Counted from the stretch's first letter, positions 1 through 11,077 are shown. The stretch: 64,000 bases of DNA from Holophagales bacterium (GCA_009836625.1 VXVC01000002.1:62001-126000), one strand, 5' to 3'. Notes: generated by a model from the sequence alone, not told the origin. Made by a program: numbers and translations.

Positions 1-421
1 AGAACCTGTTCACGACGCAGTGGGGCAAGCTGATGGAGAGCCTGGTCAGCGGCGATCTGGTCAGGTTGCTGGACGGCCGGGGCATCGGCGTTCGGAGTCT
101 CGCGCAGCGCACTCTGACGCGGCGAGGCGGCGAGAGCTACGAGGTGGACATCATGGCGGTGAACGGCGAAGAGATCGTCGTGGTCGAGGTCAAGACGACG
201 CTCCGCCCGGAGGACGTCGGGCGGTTCCGGTCGAAGCTGGTCCGCTTCAAGGAGTGGTGGCCCGAGTACCGTGATCGCAAGGTCTACGGCGCGATGGCCT
301 ATCTTCAGGCGTCGGAAGAGGTGGCCCTCCACGCCGAACGGCAGGGTTTCTTCGTCATCCGGGCCACCGGTGACAGCGCCTCGATCGTGAACGCCGAAGA
401 CTTCGAGCCGCGCGTCTTCGC

Positions 422-425
<4 letters not shown>
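1..425 (+). CDS. PD-(D/E)XK-type nuclease-like protein, C-terminal part (DUF3782-like)
   Basis: The gene is cut by the window edge; the frame is open from base 3 and an internal ATG lies at base 33. The visible ~140 residues contain a nuclease-fold signature: an acidic residue in a strand (YEVDIMAV) followed by VVVEVKTTL, the D...ExK pattern of PD-(D/E)XK enzymes. The preceding WGKLMESLV segment resembles DUF3782-type proteins, which are predicted nucleases of unknown role. The stop overlaps by four bases the 3' end of the convergent response regulator gene. The fold class is fairly secure from the motif, but the biological role is unknown and the missing N-terminus could change the call. Confidence 0.7.
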
Positions 426-1797
<1,372 letters not shown>

Positions 1798-1801
<4 letters not shown>

Positions 1802-4593
1802 TCGTCGTTCTCCTTCGACGAGGGCTGCGGACGGGGCATCATCGGCAGACGAAGCGTGAGGCGGCAGCCGCCGGACGGAAGGTTCGAGGCGACCAGGTCG
1901 CCGCCGTGCCGGCGGACGATCTCCTGGCTGATGGAGAGCCCGAGGCCGGTGCCTCCAACGGCCTTGCGGGTGGAGAAGAAGGGTTCGAACACGCGTTCAA
2001 GGTGCTGTTCCGGAATGCCGGGCCCGGTGTCGTCGATGAATACGTCGATCGTGTCGCCCGAGTTTTCGACTGCCAGCGAGAGGCGTCTCTCCTCGCTGCC
2101 GGCCTCCGTCATCGCGTCGACCGCGTTGATCATCAGGTTGGCGAGCACCTGGCCGAGTTCCGTGTCGTTGCCGGGCACCCAGACCCTGTCGCACGGACCG
2201 AGGTCCACCTGGAGTTCGACACCGGCGTCGGCGAACCGCTCGGCCAGCGCGTCGCAGCTTTCCCGGACCACCAGCCCCAGGTCGACTGGCGCCGGTTCGT
2301 GCCGGCCGCGGCGGGCGAAATCGAGGAGCGTGTTGACGATACGGGCGGCCCGGAAGGTCTGGCGTTCGACCTTGCGCAGCAGACGCCGCCGCGGATCCTG
2401 ATCGGAGGTTTCGGCCAGCAGCATCTGGGCGTAACTGGAAATGCCCGTCAGCGGCGTGTTCACCTCGTGGGCGACGCCGGCGGCCATGGCCCCGAGCGCC
2501 GCGAGGCGCTCCTTCTCCGCCAGTTCGCGCTTCATCGCCACCCGCTCGGTGACGTCGTGGGCCACAACGACCCGATGGCCGGGCGCGGCGCCCTGGAACG
2601 CCGCGACGGACAACTGGAGGTACTTCTCGGTCCCGGTGGGCGCCTCGAACGGCGCCTCGACCGGCGGGTCGTCCTGCCGCGGAAACAGGTGAAGCGGGAT
2701 CAGGTCGCCGAGCGGCCGGCCGGCCACCTCGTTCCGGGGCCGAGCCACGAGAGCCCCGAAGGCGCCGTTCGCGGTCACGATCCGGTTCGTGCCGTCGATG
2801 ACCGCGATGCCGGCCGGAGAGGACTCGATGATCTCCTCGCTGAACTGCTTGAGCTCGGAGACCCGGGTCAACTGCCGCTGCCGCTGCTCGAGCAGTTGCG
2901 CGTTCTCGATCGCCAGCACCGCCTGGTTCAGAAGCTGGCGGATCAGGGTCAGGTCGTCGGTGGAGAGCGGCGCGCCGCCGATGCGGCGGCCGACGTAGAG
3001 CAGACCGACCGTCCGGTCACGCACCTCGAGTGGGAAGACGTAGTGGTAGCCGAGCACCGCCAGACGCAGGTAGCCGGTGTCCGCGGCGTCGGCCAGCGGC
3101 GCCCGCACGAGGGCCCGGTGGGGTTCGCTCCAGAGGGAGACGTCGACCTCGGCGAGCTCGAGAACCGGCGCTTCGGGCTCCTCCCGCACGGGCGTCAGAT
3201 GGTCGCCTTCGACCAGGAACAGGTTGCTCTGCTCCAGGCTCAGGCCCTCCTCCAGCTCGCGAAGCAGGCTCGACGCCAGCCGCCCGAGGTCCCGTTCGTG
3301 GAGCAACTCGTCGCCGAGCCGCTGCAGCGCGCGGCGGCTGCGCTGGGCGCGGTACTGGAGCCGCTGGAGACTCGAGCCGATGCCCTGCTTGACGGGTATC
3401 GAGAGGGTTCCGACGACGAGCAGGGCGCTGGCGTTCAGGAAGCCCCTGGCGACGACCATGTCCTGGGGCACGCCCCGCCGGATGAGCAGGCTCAGCAGGG
3501 AGAAGCCGAGCACGGCGAGTAGCACCGTGAGCGCGTAGGTCGCGACGTCGCGGGCGATAACCGCGACGTCCCAGAGGCGGTAGCGAAGCAGGGCGTAGGC
3601 GAAGCTCAGCGGCACGAGGGCCAGCGGCGCCACCGCGATGGCGTCGAGCCAGCCGGGCGCCGGCAGCTCCAGGGCGAAGGGCACCACGTAGAGCGCCAGG
3701 AACGGCAGGTAGCCGCCGGCGACGCCGAAGGCGATCCACTGGGTCTGCCGTCCCTGCTCCCAGTCGCGCCTGGACAGCAGCCGGCGGCCGAGCACCGCGG
3801 CCGCGGCCAGCGCGTAGGCCACCAGGAGGAGCAGTTCGACGCGGTCCTGCCGCTCGAGCGCGGTCGCCGAGAGATCGCCGGCCAGACGGCCCGCCCCGAA
3901 GATCTGGTCGAGCTGCAGGGCGAGCAGGGCGGCGGACGGCAGATAGAGCCAGGGGACCGCGCGGCGCGCCCAGATGGAGTTCGGGCGCACCGGGAACACG
4001 AGGAAGAAGTGCAGCGTGAGGGGCGGCAGCAGCAGGCGGCAGGCGCCGTCGACGAGGTAGAAGAGGCGGTCGATGGCGTCGAAGGGCGCGATCGGCGTCA
4101 CCAGGTAGAGCGCCGCCGAGGTCAGGGCCCAGAGGTGGAAGAGGAGTATCTGCCGGCTGCGCTGGCGGCTCAGGGTGTAGAGCCCGATCAACAGGTAGGC
4201 GATGCCGGTGAGGGCGAGCGCGATGTAGGCCCAGTCCAGGCTGAGCCGGGGCAGCCGGTGCAGCGCCGTGACCAGTTCCTCGCCTTCGTCGGTCTCCCGG
4301 AGCACCTGCAGGTCGCTCTCCGGGCGGCGGCGCAAGAGGCGCTCCAGCTCGTCGGCCGACAGCGGCGGTTCACCGTTGGCCAGGACGATGACGTCGCCAG
4401 GCAGCAGCTCCGACTCCTCGGCGGCGGCGAGCACGCGCATCTCGTCGGCGGTGGTCTCGACGACGAGGCCGACGTCCTGGAAGGAACTGACCTTGCGGCC
4501 CATGGAGAAGCCGCCCAGGCCGACGACCAGGATCGTCGCGAGCAACAGCGCGGCGGTCAGGCCGAGCCGGGCGGGTCGGGACTCGATGCGCAT
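1798..4593 (-). CDS. Membrane histidine kinase with PDZ-like sensor region, GAF and PAS domains
   Basis: This 931-residue sensor kinase begins with a membrane anchor (about 10-33), followed by a short extracytoplasmic stretch that reads like a PDZ fold (ESELLPGDVIVLANGEPP). A multi-helix membrane block follows (about 8-9 hydrophobic segments, residues ~120-400), then a GAF-like region and a PAS region (ESSPAGIAVIDGTNRI). The kinase core has the H-box GVAHEVNTPLTG with phosphorylated His709, the N-box NLMINAVDAM, DTGPGIPE and GGTGLGLSIS. It is the first gene of a two-gene unit with the NtrC-type regulator, and its stop overlaps the regulator's start. PrsK-like kinases have comparable layouts. 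The ligand is unknown. Confidence 0.93.
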
Positions 4594-4892
4594 CGCTGGG
4601 TCGCTCGTCGTGAGGTGTGTCTTCTGTGCCTCAGGTGCGACCGGAAGGCCGCCTTCGGGGCAATTCAGTTTTCCGTAAGCACGTCCCGTGCCGGGGAGAT
4701 TCCCCGGCTATCCGCCTGATTCTAGGACATGTAAGGAGCGCTTCAGACGGTTGGAGTTTCAACCTGTTGGTTTGGAACCGGTTTCTTGGATCCAGCTTCA
4801 GCGCCTGGATTCCGTCCAGGTCGGCAGGGAAGGCCTCCGTGGACAGGCCGAGCAAGCTCGGACACCACGCTTTCAGCCCGGCCGTCGGCCTT
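4594..4892. other. Intergenic region upstream of the kinase operon, no gene seen
   Basis: This gap separates the kinase start from the repeat that abuts the outer-membrane protein gene. Open frames run through it in several phases but none has a family signature, a credible ribosome binding site or codon structure like its neighbours. It presumably carries the promoter of the leftward two-component operon. I see no convincing -35/-10 pair or sigma-54 element. Confidence 0.5.
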
Positions 4893-4970
4893 ACACTGGC
4901 TCGCCGCTTCGCGGCTCGCGCCTGATGCCGGCCGGAAGGCCGGCGCACCGACACCGGCGCCGGCAGTTTC
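4893..4970 (+). repeat. Dispersed hairpin repeat, family A, copy 1
   Basis: About 78 bases consisting of two short palindromes in series: GCCGC-TTC-GCGGC and GCCGGCC-GGAA-GGCCGGC, followed by GCGCACCGACAC and CAGTTTC. Nearly the same string occurs at 18531-18605, and its tail recurs inverted at 12245-12260. It ends exactly on the stop codon of the leftward outer-membrane protein gene, so it could work as a transcription terminator or mRNA stabiliser. It resembles REP/BIME elements in architecture. Confidence 0.8.
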
Positions 4971-7057
4971 TAGAAGCGGACGGCGATGCCCGCGACGACC
5001 CGGCGGCGCAACTGGTCCGGGTCCTGGCTGGAGTGGACCGGGAGATGCCCGCGGCTGAGTTGCATCTCGAGTTGCAGGGCCCAGTCCTGGATGCCGGTGC
5101 CGGTGACCCAGGGCAGTCCCTGCGTCAACAGGAGCTGCAGGCGCTCCACGGAGAGCACTGAGTTCGGCCCGGCGGGCGGGAACTGGGCGTCGCGGGCGAC
5201 TGGCGACAGTTCCTGGTCGACCCGCCGGAAGGCGAGCAGGACGCCGGTCGCGCTGCGCTCGAACTGGGTGTCGATGCTGGCGATCACGTAGCGGACCCGG
5301 TTTTCCAGGTTGCTGCTATCGAGGTTGCCGCTACCGTCGACGGCGCGGAGCAGGCCGCCTCCGCCCGTGGCGGCGGAGGAGCTGATCCGGGTCAGGATCT
5401 TCTCGCCCAGGCGCTGCTGCAGCCCGAAGTGGAGTTCGGCGACCTGGTCGCCGTCGAGCAGCAGCAGGCTCTCGAGCCGTTCGAAGATGTCGCGGCTGAA
5501 GTACAGCCGGACGCTGTCGGCGAACTGCCGCTGGGTGACGCCGAACTCGACGCGGCTGCTGTCGTCCGTCGCGCCGAGGCGCCGGCTGAGCTCGATCCGG
5601 TAGCAGTGCTCGAAGGTGGCGGTGCAGGCGTCGTCGTCGTGGTACTGCACCTGCAGGAAGTCGCGAAAGAGGAGATGCTCCGAGTCGACCCGCTCGCTGG
5701 CGGACACGGCGGCCAGCCAGTTGGAACCGAGTTCGACGACGAAGCCGGCGCGGGGCGTGAAGGAGACGTTGCCGTCGCTCAGCGTGCTGAACATCCCGTA
5801 CTCGAGCACGACCGTGGGCTGGATCTCCCAGTTGCCCTGGCTGAACACGTCGAAGCGCTGGTGGGGATCCTCGCCCCAGGTCGAGAAGCGGCCGTTCCCG
5901 TAGGCCTGTCGCTCGCGATAGCTGAGGCCGGCTTCGAGCGAGGCGTTGGCGGTGATCTGCCGCTCGTAGCCGCCCCGGAACTCCAGGGTCGTCGACGACA
6001 TCGGTGAGTCGATGGCCGCCAGCGCCAGACTGTGCAGGCCGCTCTGACCGGCGTAGAGGTCGCCGAAACCGTGGTGGAAGTTCTGGTCGGCGGTGTAGCG
6101 CGCCTCGAAGTGGGCGCCGCCGGCGCCGGCCGCCTGTTCGACCCGCAGGCCGTAGCTCTCGAGGCCGGCGAACGGGGTCGGGCCCCAGTCGTCCCAGGCC
6201 GCCGCATCGCCGCCGTGGAAGTCGCCGCCGTGGAAACGGTGTCGCTGCGATGTGATCTGGACGTTCGAACCCCGGTGGTTCACGTCGAGGGCGAAGGCCT
6301 GGCTGTCGCCGAGCTGCTGGTGATCTTCGTTGAACACCTGGCGCTCGAACTCGCGCAGGTCGGACCGCAAGGCGAGGTGGGTCTCGCCGAACCGGCTGCG
6401 GAGATCGAACTGGCTGCCGAGCACCCGGGCGCCGGCGTCGCCGCCCGCGTCCTCGATACCCGACAGCGTCCGCAACTCGGCCTCGAACCGCTCGCGCTGA
6501 ACCGCCGACTCGAGCGCCCAGTCCTGATCCTCCGCGATCGCCTCCGCGATCTGGATCTGGCGCAGGACGTCGTTCGGTATGCGTTCCCGGACGGACCAGA
6601 AGTCCTCTTCGTCGGCGCCCGTCTCCTCGCCGGCGGGCCGGCGCTCGCGGGCGCTCAGTTCAAAGTCGAGCGATTGCGCCGACTCGCTCGTCGTGCGCAC
6701 GAGTTCCGCCACCGCGGGCACGAAGCCCGGCCGGTGAGCGATCACGCGGTAGACGCCGGCCGGCAGGGGCTGGAAGGCGTAGCGGCCGAAGCGATCGGTC
6801 GTCGTCCTCTGCTTGCTGCGAGCGGCGACGTCGTAGACGTAGACGCGGGCGGCGGGAAGCGGCGCCTTGCCGGCGTGGACTCTGCCGACGAGCCGCCCGG
6901 CCGTTGGATCGCCCAGACTCGGCAGGTCGAGGCCGGCCTGGAGCGGCGCGGTGCCCAGGAGGGCGATGGCGGCGACGGGCGCCAGGACTCCGGCAGAGAG
7001 CATGCGCACTCGCACAGCGGTCGACCGGGAGTCGCCGGGATGCATCCGGCAGGTCAT
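4970..7057 (-). CDS. Outer-membrane beta-barrel protein with N-terminal carboxypeptidase-regulatory-like domain
   Basis: After a signal peptide (hydrophobic core LAPVAAIALLGTAPLQA), residues ~54-115 form a carboxypeptidase D regulatory-like beta-sandwich (GRLVGRVHAGKAPLPAARVY through GVYRVIAHRPGFVP). About 500 residues of alternating aromatic/polar strands follow, ending in ...GIAVRF, a typical barrel C-terminus with terminal Phe. This layout is seen in TonB-dependent-receptor-like proteins, but I do not see a clear plug domain or TonB box, so transport of a specific ligand is not claimed. The start is uncertain: ATG at 7057, 7045 or 7003 are all in frame and would keep a signal peptide. The more upstream ATG at 7156 is excluded because it overlaps comF. 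Confidence 0.8.
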   Translation of the reverse strand: MTCRMHPGDSRSTAVRVRMLSAGVLAPVAAIALLGTAPLQAGLDLPSLGDPTAGRLVGRVHAGKAPLPAARVYVYDVAARSKQRTTTDRFGRYAFQPLPAGVYRVIAHRPGFVPAVAELVRTTSESAQSLDFELSARERRPAGEETGADEEDFWSVRERIPNDVLRQIQIAEAIAEDQDWALESAVQRERFEAELRTLSGIEDAGGDAGARVLGSQFDLRSRFGETHLALRSDLREFERQVFNEDHQQLGDSQAFALDVNHRGSNVQITSQRHRFHGGDFHGGDAAAWDDWGPTPFAGLESYGLRVEQAAGAGGAHFEARYTADQNFHHGFGDLYAGQSGLHSLALAAIDSPMSSTTLEFRGGYERQITANASLEAGLSYRERQAYGNGRFSTWGEDPHQRFDVFSQGNWEIQPTVVLEYGMFSTLSDGNVSFTPRAGFVVELGSNWLAAVSASERVDSEHLLFRDFLQVQYHDDDACTATFEHCYRIELSRRLGATDDSSRVEFGVTQRQFADSVRLYFSRDIFERLESLLLLDGDQVAELHFGLQQRLGEKILTRISSSAATGGGGLLRAVDGSGNLDSSNLENRVRYVIASIDTQFERSATGVLLAFRRVDQELSPVARDAQFPPAGPNSVLSVERLQLLLTQGLPWVTGTGIQDWALQLEMQLSRGHLPVHSSQDPDQLRRRVVAGIAVRF

Positions 7058-7091
7058 GTTGGCAATCACTATAGCGGACGTGGTGCCGGGA

Positions 7092-7826
7092 TCAGGTGTG
7101 GGTGCGGGCCGCGGCGAAGACGATGATCTTCCCGGCGCCCGCCGCCTTGAGAGCACGGGCGGCCCTGCCGGCGGTGGCGCCGGTGGTCACGACGTCGTCG
7201 ACGAGGAGCACGACGCGGTCCCGCACCGCGGCGGGCCTGCGGCAGACGATGGCGATTCCCGGGTTGAGCAGCCGTTGACGGCGACCGCGGCCGACCTGCG
7301 GTCTCCCCAGGGTCCGCCTCCTCAGTGCTGGCGACAGCGGCCGCCCGAGACGCCGGGCGAGCGGCCGGGCGATCGAGTCGGCGTGGTTGCGGCCGCGAGT
7401 GAGTCGCCGGCGCCAGTGCATGGGCATGGGTACGACAACGTCGGCACGTCGCAGCTCGATTCCCATGCGGGTGCTCGCCTCGTCGGCGATGTGGACGCCC
7501 AGGTAGTCGAGGCGGCGGTACTTCAGGCCGAGGATGACCTGGTCGAACGGCGGGCGGTAGACCCAGAGCCAGAAGAAACGGTCGCAACCTTCCGGGCGGT
7601 CCTCGCGGGCTGCGCCGGGGGGCGGAGATTCGAGCAGCCGCCGGCACGGCTTGCATAGCCCGAGTTCCCGTTCCGCCGGGGCCGAGCAGGCGAGGCAAGG
7701 GCGGGGCAGCAGCAGCCAGAGGGCGAAGGTCAGGAAACGCCGCGCCCGCCGACAGACGTTTTGCGCTGCTGATCCGTAGAAACAGGTGGGCAGTCTTCTT
7801 CGGTTGGATGGGCCGTCTGCGGTCAT
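7092..7826 (-). CDS. comF: ComF family phosphoribosyltransferase-like protein
   Basis: This 244-residue protein has an N-terminal zinc ribbon (C44/C47 and C58/C61) and a C-terminal phosphoribosyltransferase fold with the PRPP loop VVLLVDDVVTTGATAG (205-220). This is the ComF/GntX arrangement. ComF proteins assist DNA uptake during transformation and have been tied to handling of incoming single-stranded DNA; the exact reaction is unsettled. The ATG is preceded by GTAGGAAT. It lies just upstream of the barrel gene on the same strand, with a 34-base gap. A PilC-like assembly platform gene lies 4 kb away. Confidence 0.9.
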   Translation of the reverse strand: MTADGPSNRRRLPTCFYGSAAQNVCRRARRFLTFALWLLLPRPCLACSAPAERELGLCKPCRRLLESPPPGAAREDRPEGCDRFFWLWVYRPPFDQVILGLKYRRLDYLGVHIADEASTRMGIELRRADVVVPMPMHWRRRLTRGRNHADSIARPLARRLGRPLSPALRRRTLGRPQVGRGRRQRLLNPGIAIVCRRPAAVRDRVVLLVDDVVTTGATAGRAARALKAAGAGKIIVFAAARTHT

Positions 7827-7858
7827 TCCTACCGACCAGGACGGATTCAGCCCGCGTC

Positions 7859-7864
7859 TATACT
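7859..7864 (+). promoter_or_regulatory. Candidate -10 element for the small barrel gene
   Basis: TATACT lies 22 bases before a strong AAGGAG ribosome binding site (7881-7886) and 29 bases before the TTG start. No good -35 is visible at the usual spacing. Confidence 0.35.
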
Positions 7865-7892
7865 GCCCGGCGCGCGGACCAAGGAGACTCTC

Positions 7893-8444
7893 TTGACCTC
7901 ACGGAAACGAAAGCTGCGCGCCGCCGCCGTGCCGGCGCTGGCGACAGTCTTACTGCTGCTCGCGGGCGCGGGGAGCGCCGACGCCCAGGGGCAGTACAGC
8001 TACACCCTCTCGCTCGGACCGAGCTTCGGCGGCAGCCTGGACGGAGAGCCCGACGGCGGCCTCGACCACGCGGGATTCCTGGCGAGTTTCTCGTGGCGGA
8101 CCCAGCCGCGTACCGCGGTCGGCGTACGGGTCGGCAGCAAGGACCTGAGCGGCGACCAGGTCGGCACCCTGGCCAGCCCCACCTTCCGCTACGCGACGAT
8201 CGCCGGCGAGTACCGTTTCAACGACCTCTACTACGAATCGGGCGTGTTCATGGGTCTCGGCGTGTACCAGCTCGACGACGGCGTCGAGAGTGAGGAGGGA
8301 GTGGGCCTGACCCTGGGCGTGACGGGCGACTTCCCGATCAACGAACGGTTCTCGGTAGTGGTCGAACTGGTGGGCCACTACGCGGACCTCGACGCCTCCA
8401 GCACCCACGCCACCGTTCACGCCGGAGTGGCGTACCACTTCTAA
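7893..8444 (+). CDS. Small outer-membrane beta-barrel protein
   Basis: A signal peptide (AAVPALATVLLLLAGAGSADAQ) precedes ~150 residues of amphipathic strands ending in AGVAYHF, the typical barrel closing strand with C-terminal Phe. This resembles the OmpA/OmpW-size eight-stranded barrel class. The start is TTG at 7893, chosen because AAGGAG sits seven bases upstream and the signal peptide begins directly (MTSRKRKLRAAAV). Function is unknown. It stands alone, divergent from comF, and a family-B repeat follows its stop immediately, probably ending its transcript. Confidence 0.8.
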   Translation: MTSRKRKLRAAAVPALATVLLLLAGAGSADAQGQYSYTLSLGPSFGGSLDGEPDGGLDHAGFLASFSWRTQPRTAVGVRVGSKDLSGDQVGTLASPTFRYATIAGEYRFNDLYYESGVFMGLGVYQLDDGVESEEGVGLTLGVTGDFPINERFSVVVELVGHYADLDASSTHATVHAGVAYHF

Positions 8445-8445
8445 C

Positions 8446-8512
8446 GGTGCGCGGGTCTTCTGACCCGCTGCCGCCGAAGGCGGCGTCGAGTCGTCGCCGG
8501 CCGTCAGGCCGG
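8446..8512 (+). repeat. Dispersed hairpin repeat, family B, copy 1
   Basis: The 39-base core (8446-8484) is shared with copies at 14356 and 35226. It contains GCGGGTC-TTCT-GACCCGC and then GCCGCC-GAA-GGCGGC, two perfect hairpins in series. A less conserved third hairpin, GCCGGCC-GT-C-AGGCCGGC, follows. The copy starts one base after the barrel gene's stop codon and lies upstream of tRNA-Ala. Confidence 0.85.
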
Positions 8513-8553
8513 CGTCCGCTTTGGGGCTGCTACACTCGCGCGCCGCCGAACGT

Positions 8554-8629
<76 letters not shown>

Positions 8630-8648
8630 CGTTTCGGCCGCGCCCGGG

Positions 8649-9251
8649 TTAGCCCTGCGGTTTCGCGCTTTCCAGCATCGCCAGGAACGCCTGACGCTGC
8701 TCACGCATCGTCGCGCCGGGGCCGACGGCCCGTAGATACCAGGGGCCGCCGGGCGCTTCGATCACCGCTCCGAAGAGCGCCCCGTCGTGCAGGTCGGTCG
8801 TCGGAAAGCTGCCGATCGTGCTCGCCTTGACCGTTCCCTCCAACTCGATCCAGGTGCGGCGGACGCCGCCGCTCTCGCGGCTCTGCGTGGTGGGCTCCGG
8901 AGCCCCGGGCTCCGGGACGACCTGGCTCTTCCAGCGCTCGACGTTCGCCGCCGCACCGCCGCCCCCACCGGGCCCGAAGTAGTACGCCGAGATCTCGCCC
9001 GGACCGCCGGAGCCTGGGATCTGGGCTTCGAGCATGCGCATCGCCGATCTCGGTTCGAGGCGGTTCCAGGCCGCCGGAAGGGCGATCGACAGGCCGCTGG
9101 CGCTGATCGGCTCGGAGAGGTCCACGGCCGCCGTGGCCTCCTGGGCGCCTCCTCCTCCTTCAGCGGGCGCGTCCGCGCCGCACGCCAGCAGCAGGAGCGT
9201 GAGACCAAGAGCTGGTGCCCGGCCCCGCGGGCCGGCGATCGGGATCGTCAT
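8649..9251 (-). CDS. Lipoprotein of unknown function
   Basis: This 200-residue protein has a short lipoprotein signal (LGLTLLLLAC) and a low-complexity linker (GADAPAEGGGGAQEA). A single globular domain of ~150 residues follows, with phrases such as LSIALPAAWNRLEP and MLEAQIPGSGGPGEIS. I do not recognise the family with certainty; the pattern recalls proteins that hold a fitted surfactant-like or stress-linked beta domain. The ATG is preceded by GAGGAAC. It is convergent with tRNA-Ala and divergent from the tRNA-Sec gene. Confidence 0.75.
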   Translation of the reverse strand: MTIPIAGPRGRAPALGLTLLLLACGADAPAEGGGGAQEATAAVDLSEPISASGLSIALPAAWNRLEPRSAMRMLEAQIPGSGGPGEISAYYFGPGGGGGAAANVERWKSQVVPEPGAPEPTTQSRESGGVRRTWIELEGTVKASTIGSFPTTDLHDGALFGAVIEAPGGPWYLRAVGPGATMREQRQAFLAMLESAKPQG

Positions 9252-9305
9252 GACGGTGTTCCTCGTCTGGTTCCGGGTCGGAAGGCCGAGGATATGCTGA
9301 CCGGC

Positions 9306-9405
9306 GGAAGCGCTCGGGGGCTGGTGCCTCCTGCGGTCTTCAAAACCGTTGTCCGGGGCGTGATGCGTCACCGGGGGTGGGTTCGATTCCCATGCGCTTC
9401 CGCCA
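9306..9405 (+). tRNA. selC: tRNA-Sec (anticodon TCA)
   Basis: This 100-base tRNA has every hallmark of bacterial selenocysteine tRNA. The acceptor stem has eight base pairs (GGAAGCGC/GCGCTTCC), the D stem six (GGGGGC-TGGT-GCCTCC), and the anticodon stem is GCGGT/ACCGT with loop CTTCAAA, giving TCA. It has a long variable arm and encodes G-CCA at the 3' end. It inserts selenocysteine at UGA codons with SelB. No selA, selB or selD lies in the window, so the rest of the machinery must be elsewhere. TATGCT eight bases upstream could be a -10. Confidence 0.95.
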
Positions 9406-9423
9406 CGCGCCGATCTGGCGGGG

Positions 9424-9747
9424 CTAGGTGGCGGCGGAGCTGGAGGCTTCGCTCTTCGAGGACGTCGAGTCGCTCGACTTCTTGCCCTGGTCCGACGACG
9501 CTTCGGAGGTGCCCGGCTTGCCGTTGGTGGCGTCGCCGTCGGACTTCTTGCCGTTGCCGTTGTCCTTGCGAGCGTAGTCGTTGACGTACCAGCCGCTGCC
9601 CTTGAACTGGAACGCAGGGGCCGAGAGCAGCTTCTTGAGGCTGGACCGGCCGCACTCGGGGCACTCCTCGAGCGGCGGCGCCGAGAACGCCTGGATGGCC
9701 TCCAGGGTCGCCTCGCATTCGGTGCACTGGTACTCGTACAGGGGCAT
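9424..9747 (-). CDS. FmdB family zinc-ribbon regulatory-type protein
   Basis: The N-terminal ~42 residues form a zinc ribbon, MPLYEYQCTECEATLE followed by ECPECGRSSLKKLL, with two CxxC pairs as in FmdB/CxxC_CXXC_SSSS proteins. The remaining ~60 residues are a low-complexity Ser/Lys/Asp tail (SSDQGKKSSDSTSSKSEASS). FmdB was named for a proposed role in formamidase expression, but most members have no assigned function. It lies 18 bases beyond tRNA-Sec on the opposite strand and runs convergently with it. Confidence 0.88.
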   Translation of the reverse strand: MPLYEYQCTECEATLEAIQAFSAPPLEECPECGRSSLKKLLSAPAFQFKGSGWYVNDYARKDNGNGKKSDGDATNGKPGTSEASSDQGKKSSDSTSSKSEASSSAAT

Positions 9748-9868
9748 CGCGGCGCGGGATTGTAGCAGCTTGTTGGCAGTCTCCGGCGAGGACTGCTAAT
9801 CGACGCGGAGGGCGTTGTGGGAGTCGTTGCGTTGACGGCGGGCCGATCGCTCAGGTAACAACCCCGCC

Positions 9869-11077
9869 ATGCTCTCTCCCGAAGACGCCTGGTCCGCCAT
9901 CGCCACGGAGGCGGAAACGCTCGGCATCGAACAGGTGGCTCGCGCCGATGCGGTCGGCCGGGTCCTCGCCGAGGATCTGACCGCGACCGTCGACGTGCCC
10001 GCCCACGACGTCTCGGCGATGGACGGTTTCGCCCTTGACGGCGATGTCGAGGCGGGCGGCACGCTGCCGGTCGACGGCATCGTCGCCGCCGGTGACCCGC
10101 CCGGAGCGGAACTCCGGACCGGCGCGGCATTGCGAATCATGACCGGGGCGCCGGCGCCAGCCGGCGCCGACCGCGTGATCCCGATCGAACAGACCGAGTT
10201 CGAGGCCGGCGACGCAGGCACGGGCACCGTCCGCATCGTGGAGACGGTGCCGGCCGGGAGCCATATCCGCTGCCAGGCCGAGGTCACGGCCGCTGGCGGG
10301 CCGCTGCTCGCGGAGGGTGAACTGCTGACCCCCGGCGGCGCCGGTGTGCTGGCGACCCACGGCATCCACGAAGCGCCGGTCTACCGCCGCCCGACCGTCG
10401 CCACGCTTTCCACCGGCGACGAGGTCGTCCCCGCCGAGGCCGAACCCGGTCCGGGTCAGCTCCGCGACTCCCACCGCGACTTCCTCCGTGCCGCCCTGTC
10501 GCAGCTTGGCATCGAGGCCCGTTCCCTGGGCATCGCGCGGGACGACCCCGCCGAACTGCGAGCCAGGGTCGAGCGCGGGCTGGACTCGGACGTGCTCCTG
10601 ATCTCCGGCGGCGTTTCCATGGGCGAGTTCGACTTCGTCGAGCAGGTTCTCGGCGACACCGGCCTGGGGTGCCGCATCCTGTTCGACGCGGTCGCGATCC
10701 AGCCGGGGAAGCCGCTGGTAGCGGCTCGCCACGATCGCGGATGGGTGTTCGGCCTTCCCGGCAACCCGGCCTCGGCGATGGTCACCTACTGGCTCCTGGT
10801 GCGGCCGCTGCTCCGGCAGATGACGGGCATTGCCGACAGCTTCTGGCAGGGAGCGCTCCGCGGGAGGCTCAAGGGAGGCCTGCCGTTCGCCAAGGGCCGG
10901 GACCGGTTCCTGCCCTGCCGGCTCGAGTTCTCGTCTGGCGAAGTGCTGGTCGACCCGCGGCCGCCCCTGGGCTCTCATGACCTGGTTGCCTACGGAGCCG
11001 GCGCCGGCCTGGTGCGCGTGCCGAAATTCAGCGCCCCGGCCGCGGCGGGGGAGTCCTGCGAGGTGCTGCCGCTCTAG
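9869..11077 (+). CDS. moeA: Molybdopterin molybdotransferase MoeA
   Basis: This 402-residue protein is full length for MoeA, which inserts molybdate into adenylylated molybdopterin to form Moco. Signature segments are the N-terminal DVSAMDGFALDG, the MoCF-binding motifs STGDEVV and ISGGVSMGEFDFV, PGKP and FGLPGNPAS, and a C-terminal beta-barrel domain (about 330-402). It stands alone, with no other Moco genes nearby. It converges with the pilC-like gene, their stops overlapping by four bases. The organism therefore probably makes molybdoenzymes. Confidence 0.96.
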   Translation: MLSPEDAWSAIATEAETLGIEQVARADAVGRVLAEDLTATVDVPAHDVSAMDGFALDGDVEAGGTLPVDGIVAAGDPPGAELRTGAALRIMTGAPAPAGADRVIPIEQTEFEAGDAGTGTVRIVETVPAGSHIRCQAEVTAAGGPLLAEGELLTPGGAGVLATHGIHEAPVYRRPTVATLSTGDEVVPAEAEPGPGQLRDSHRDFLRAALSQLGIEARSLGIARDDPAELRARVERGLDSDVLLISGGVSMGEFDFVEQVLGDTGLGCRILFDAVAIQPGKPLVAARHDRGWVFGLPGNPASAMVTYWLLVRPLLRQMTGIADSFWQGALRGRLKGGLPFAKGRDRFLPCRLEFSSGEVLVDPRPPLGSHDLVAYGAGAGLVRVPKFSAPAAAGESCEVLPL

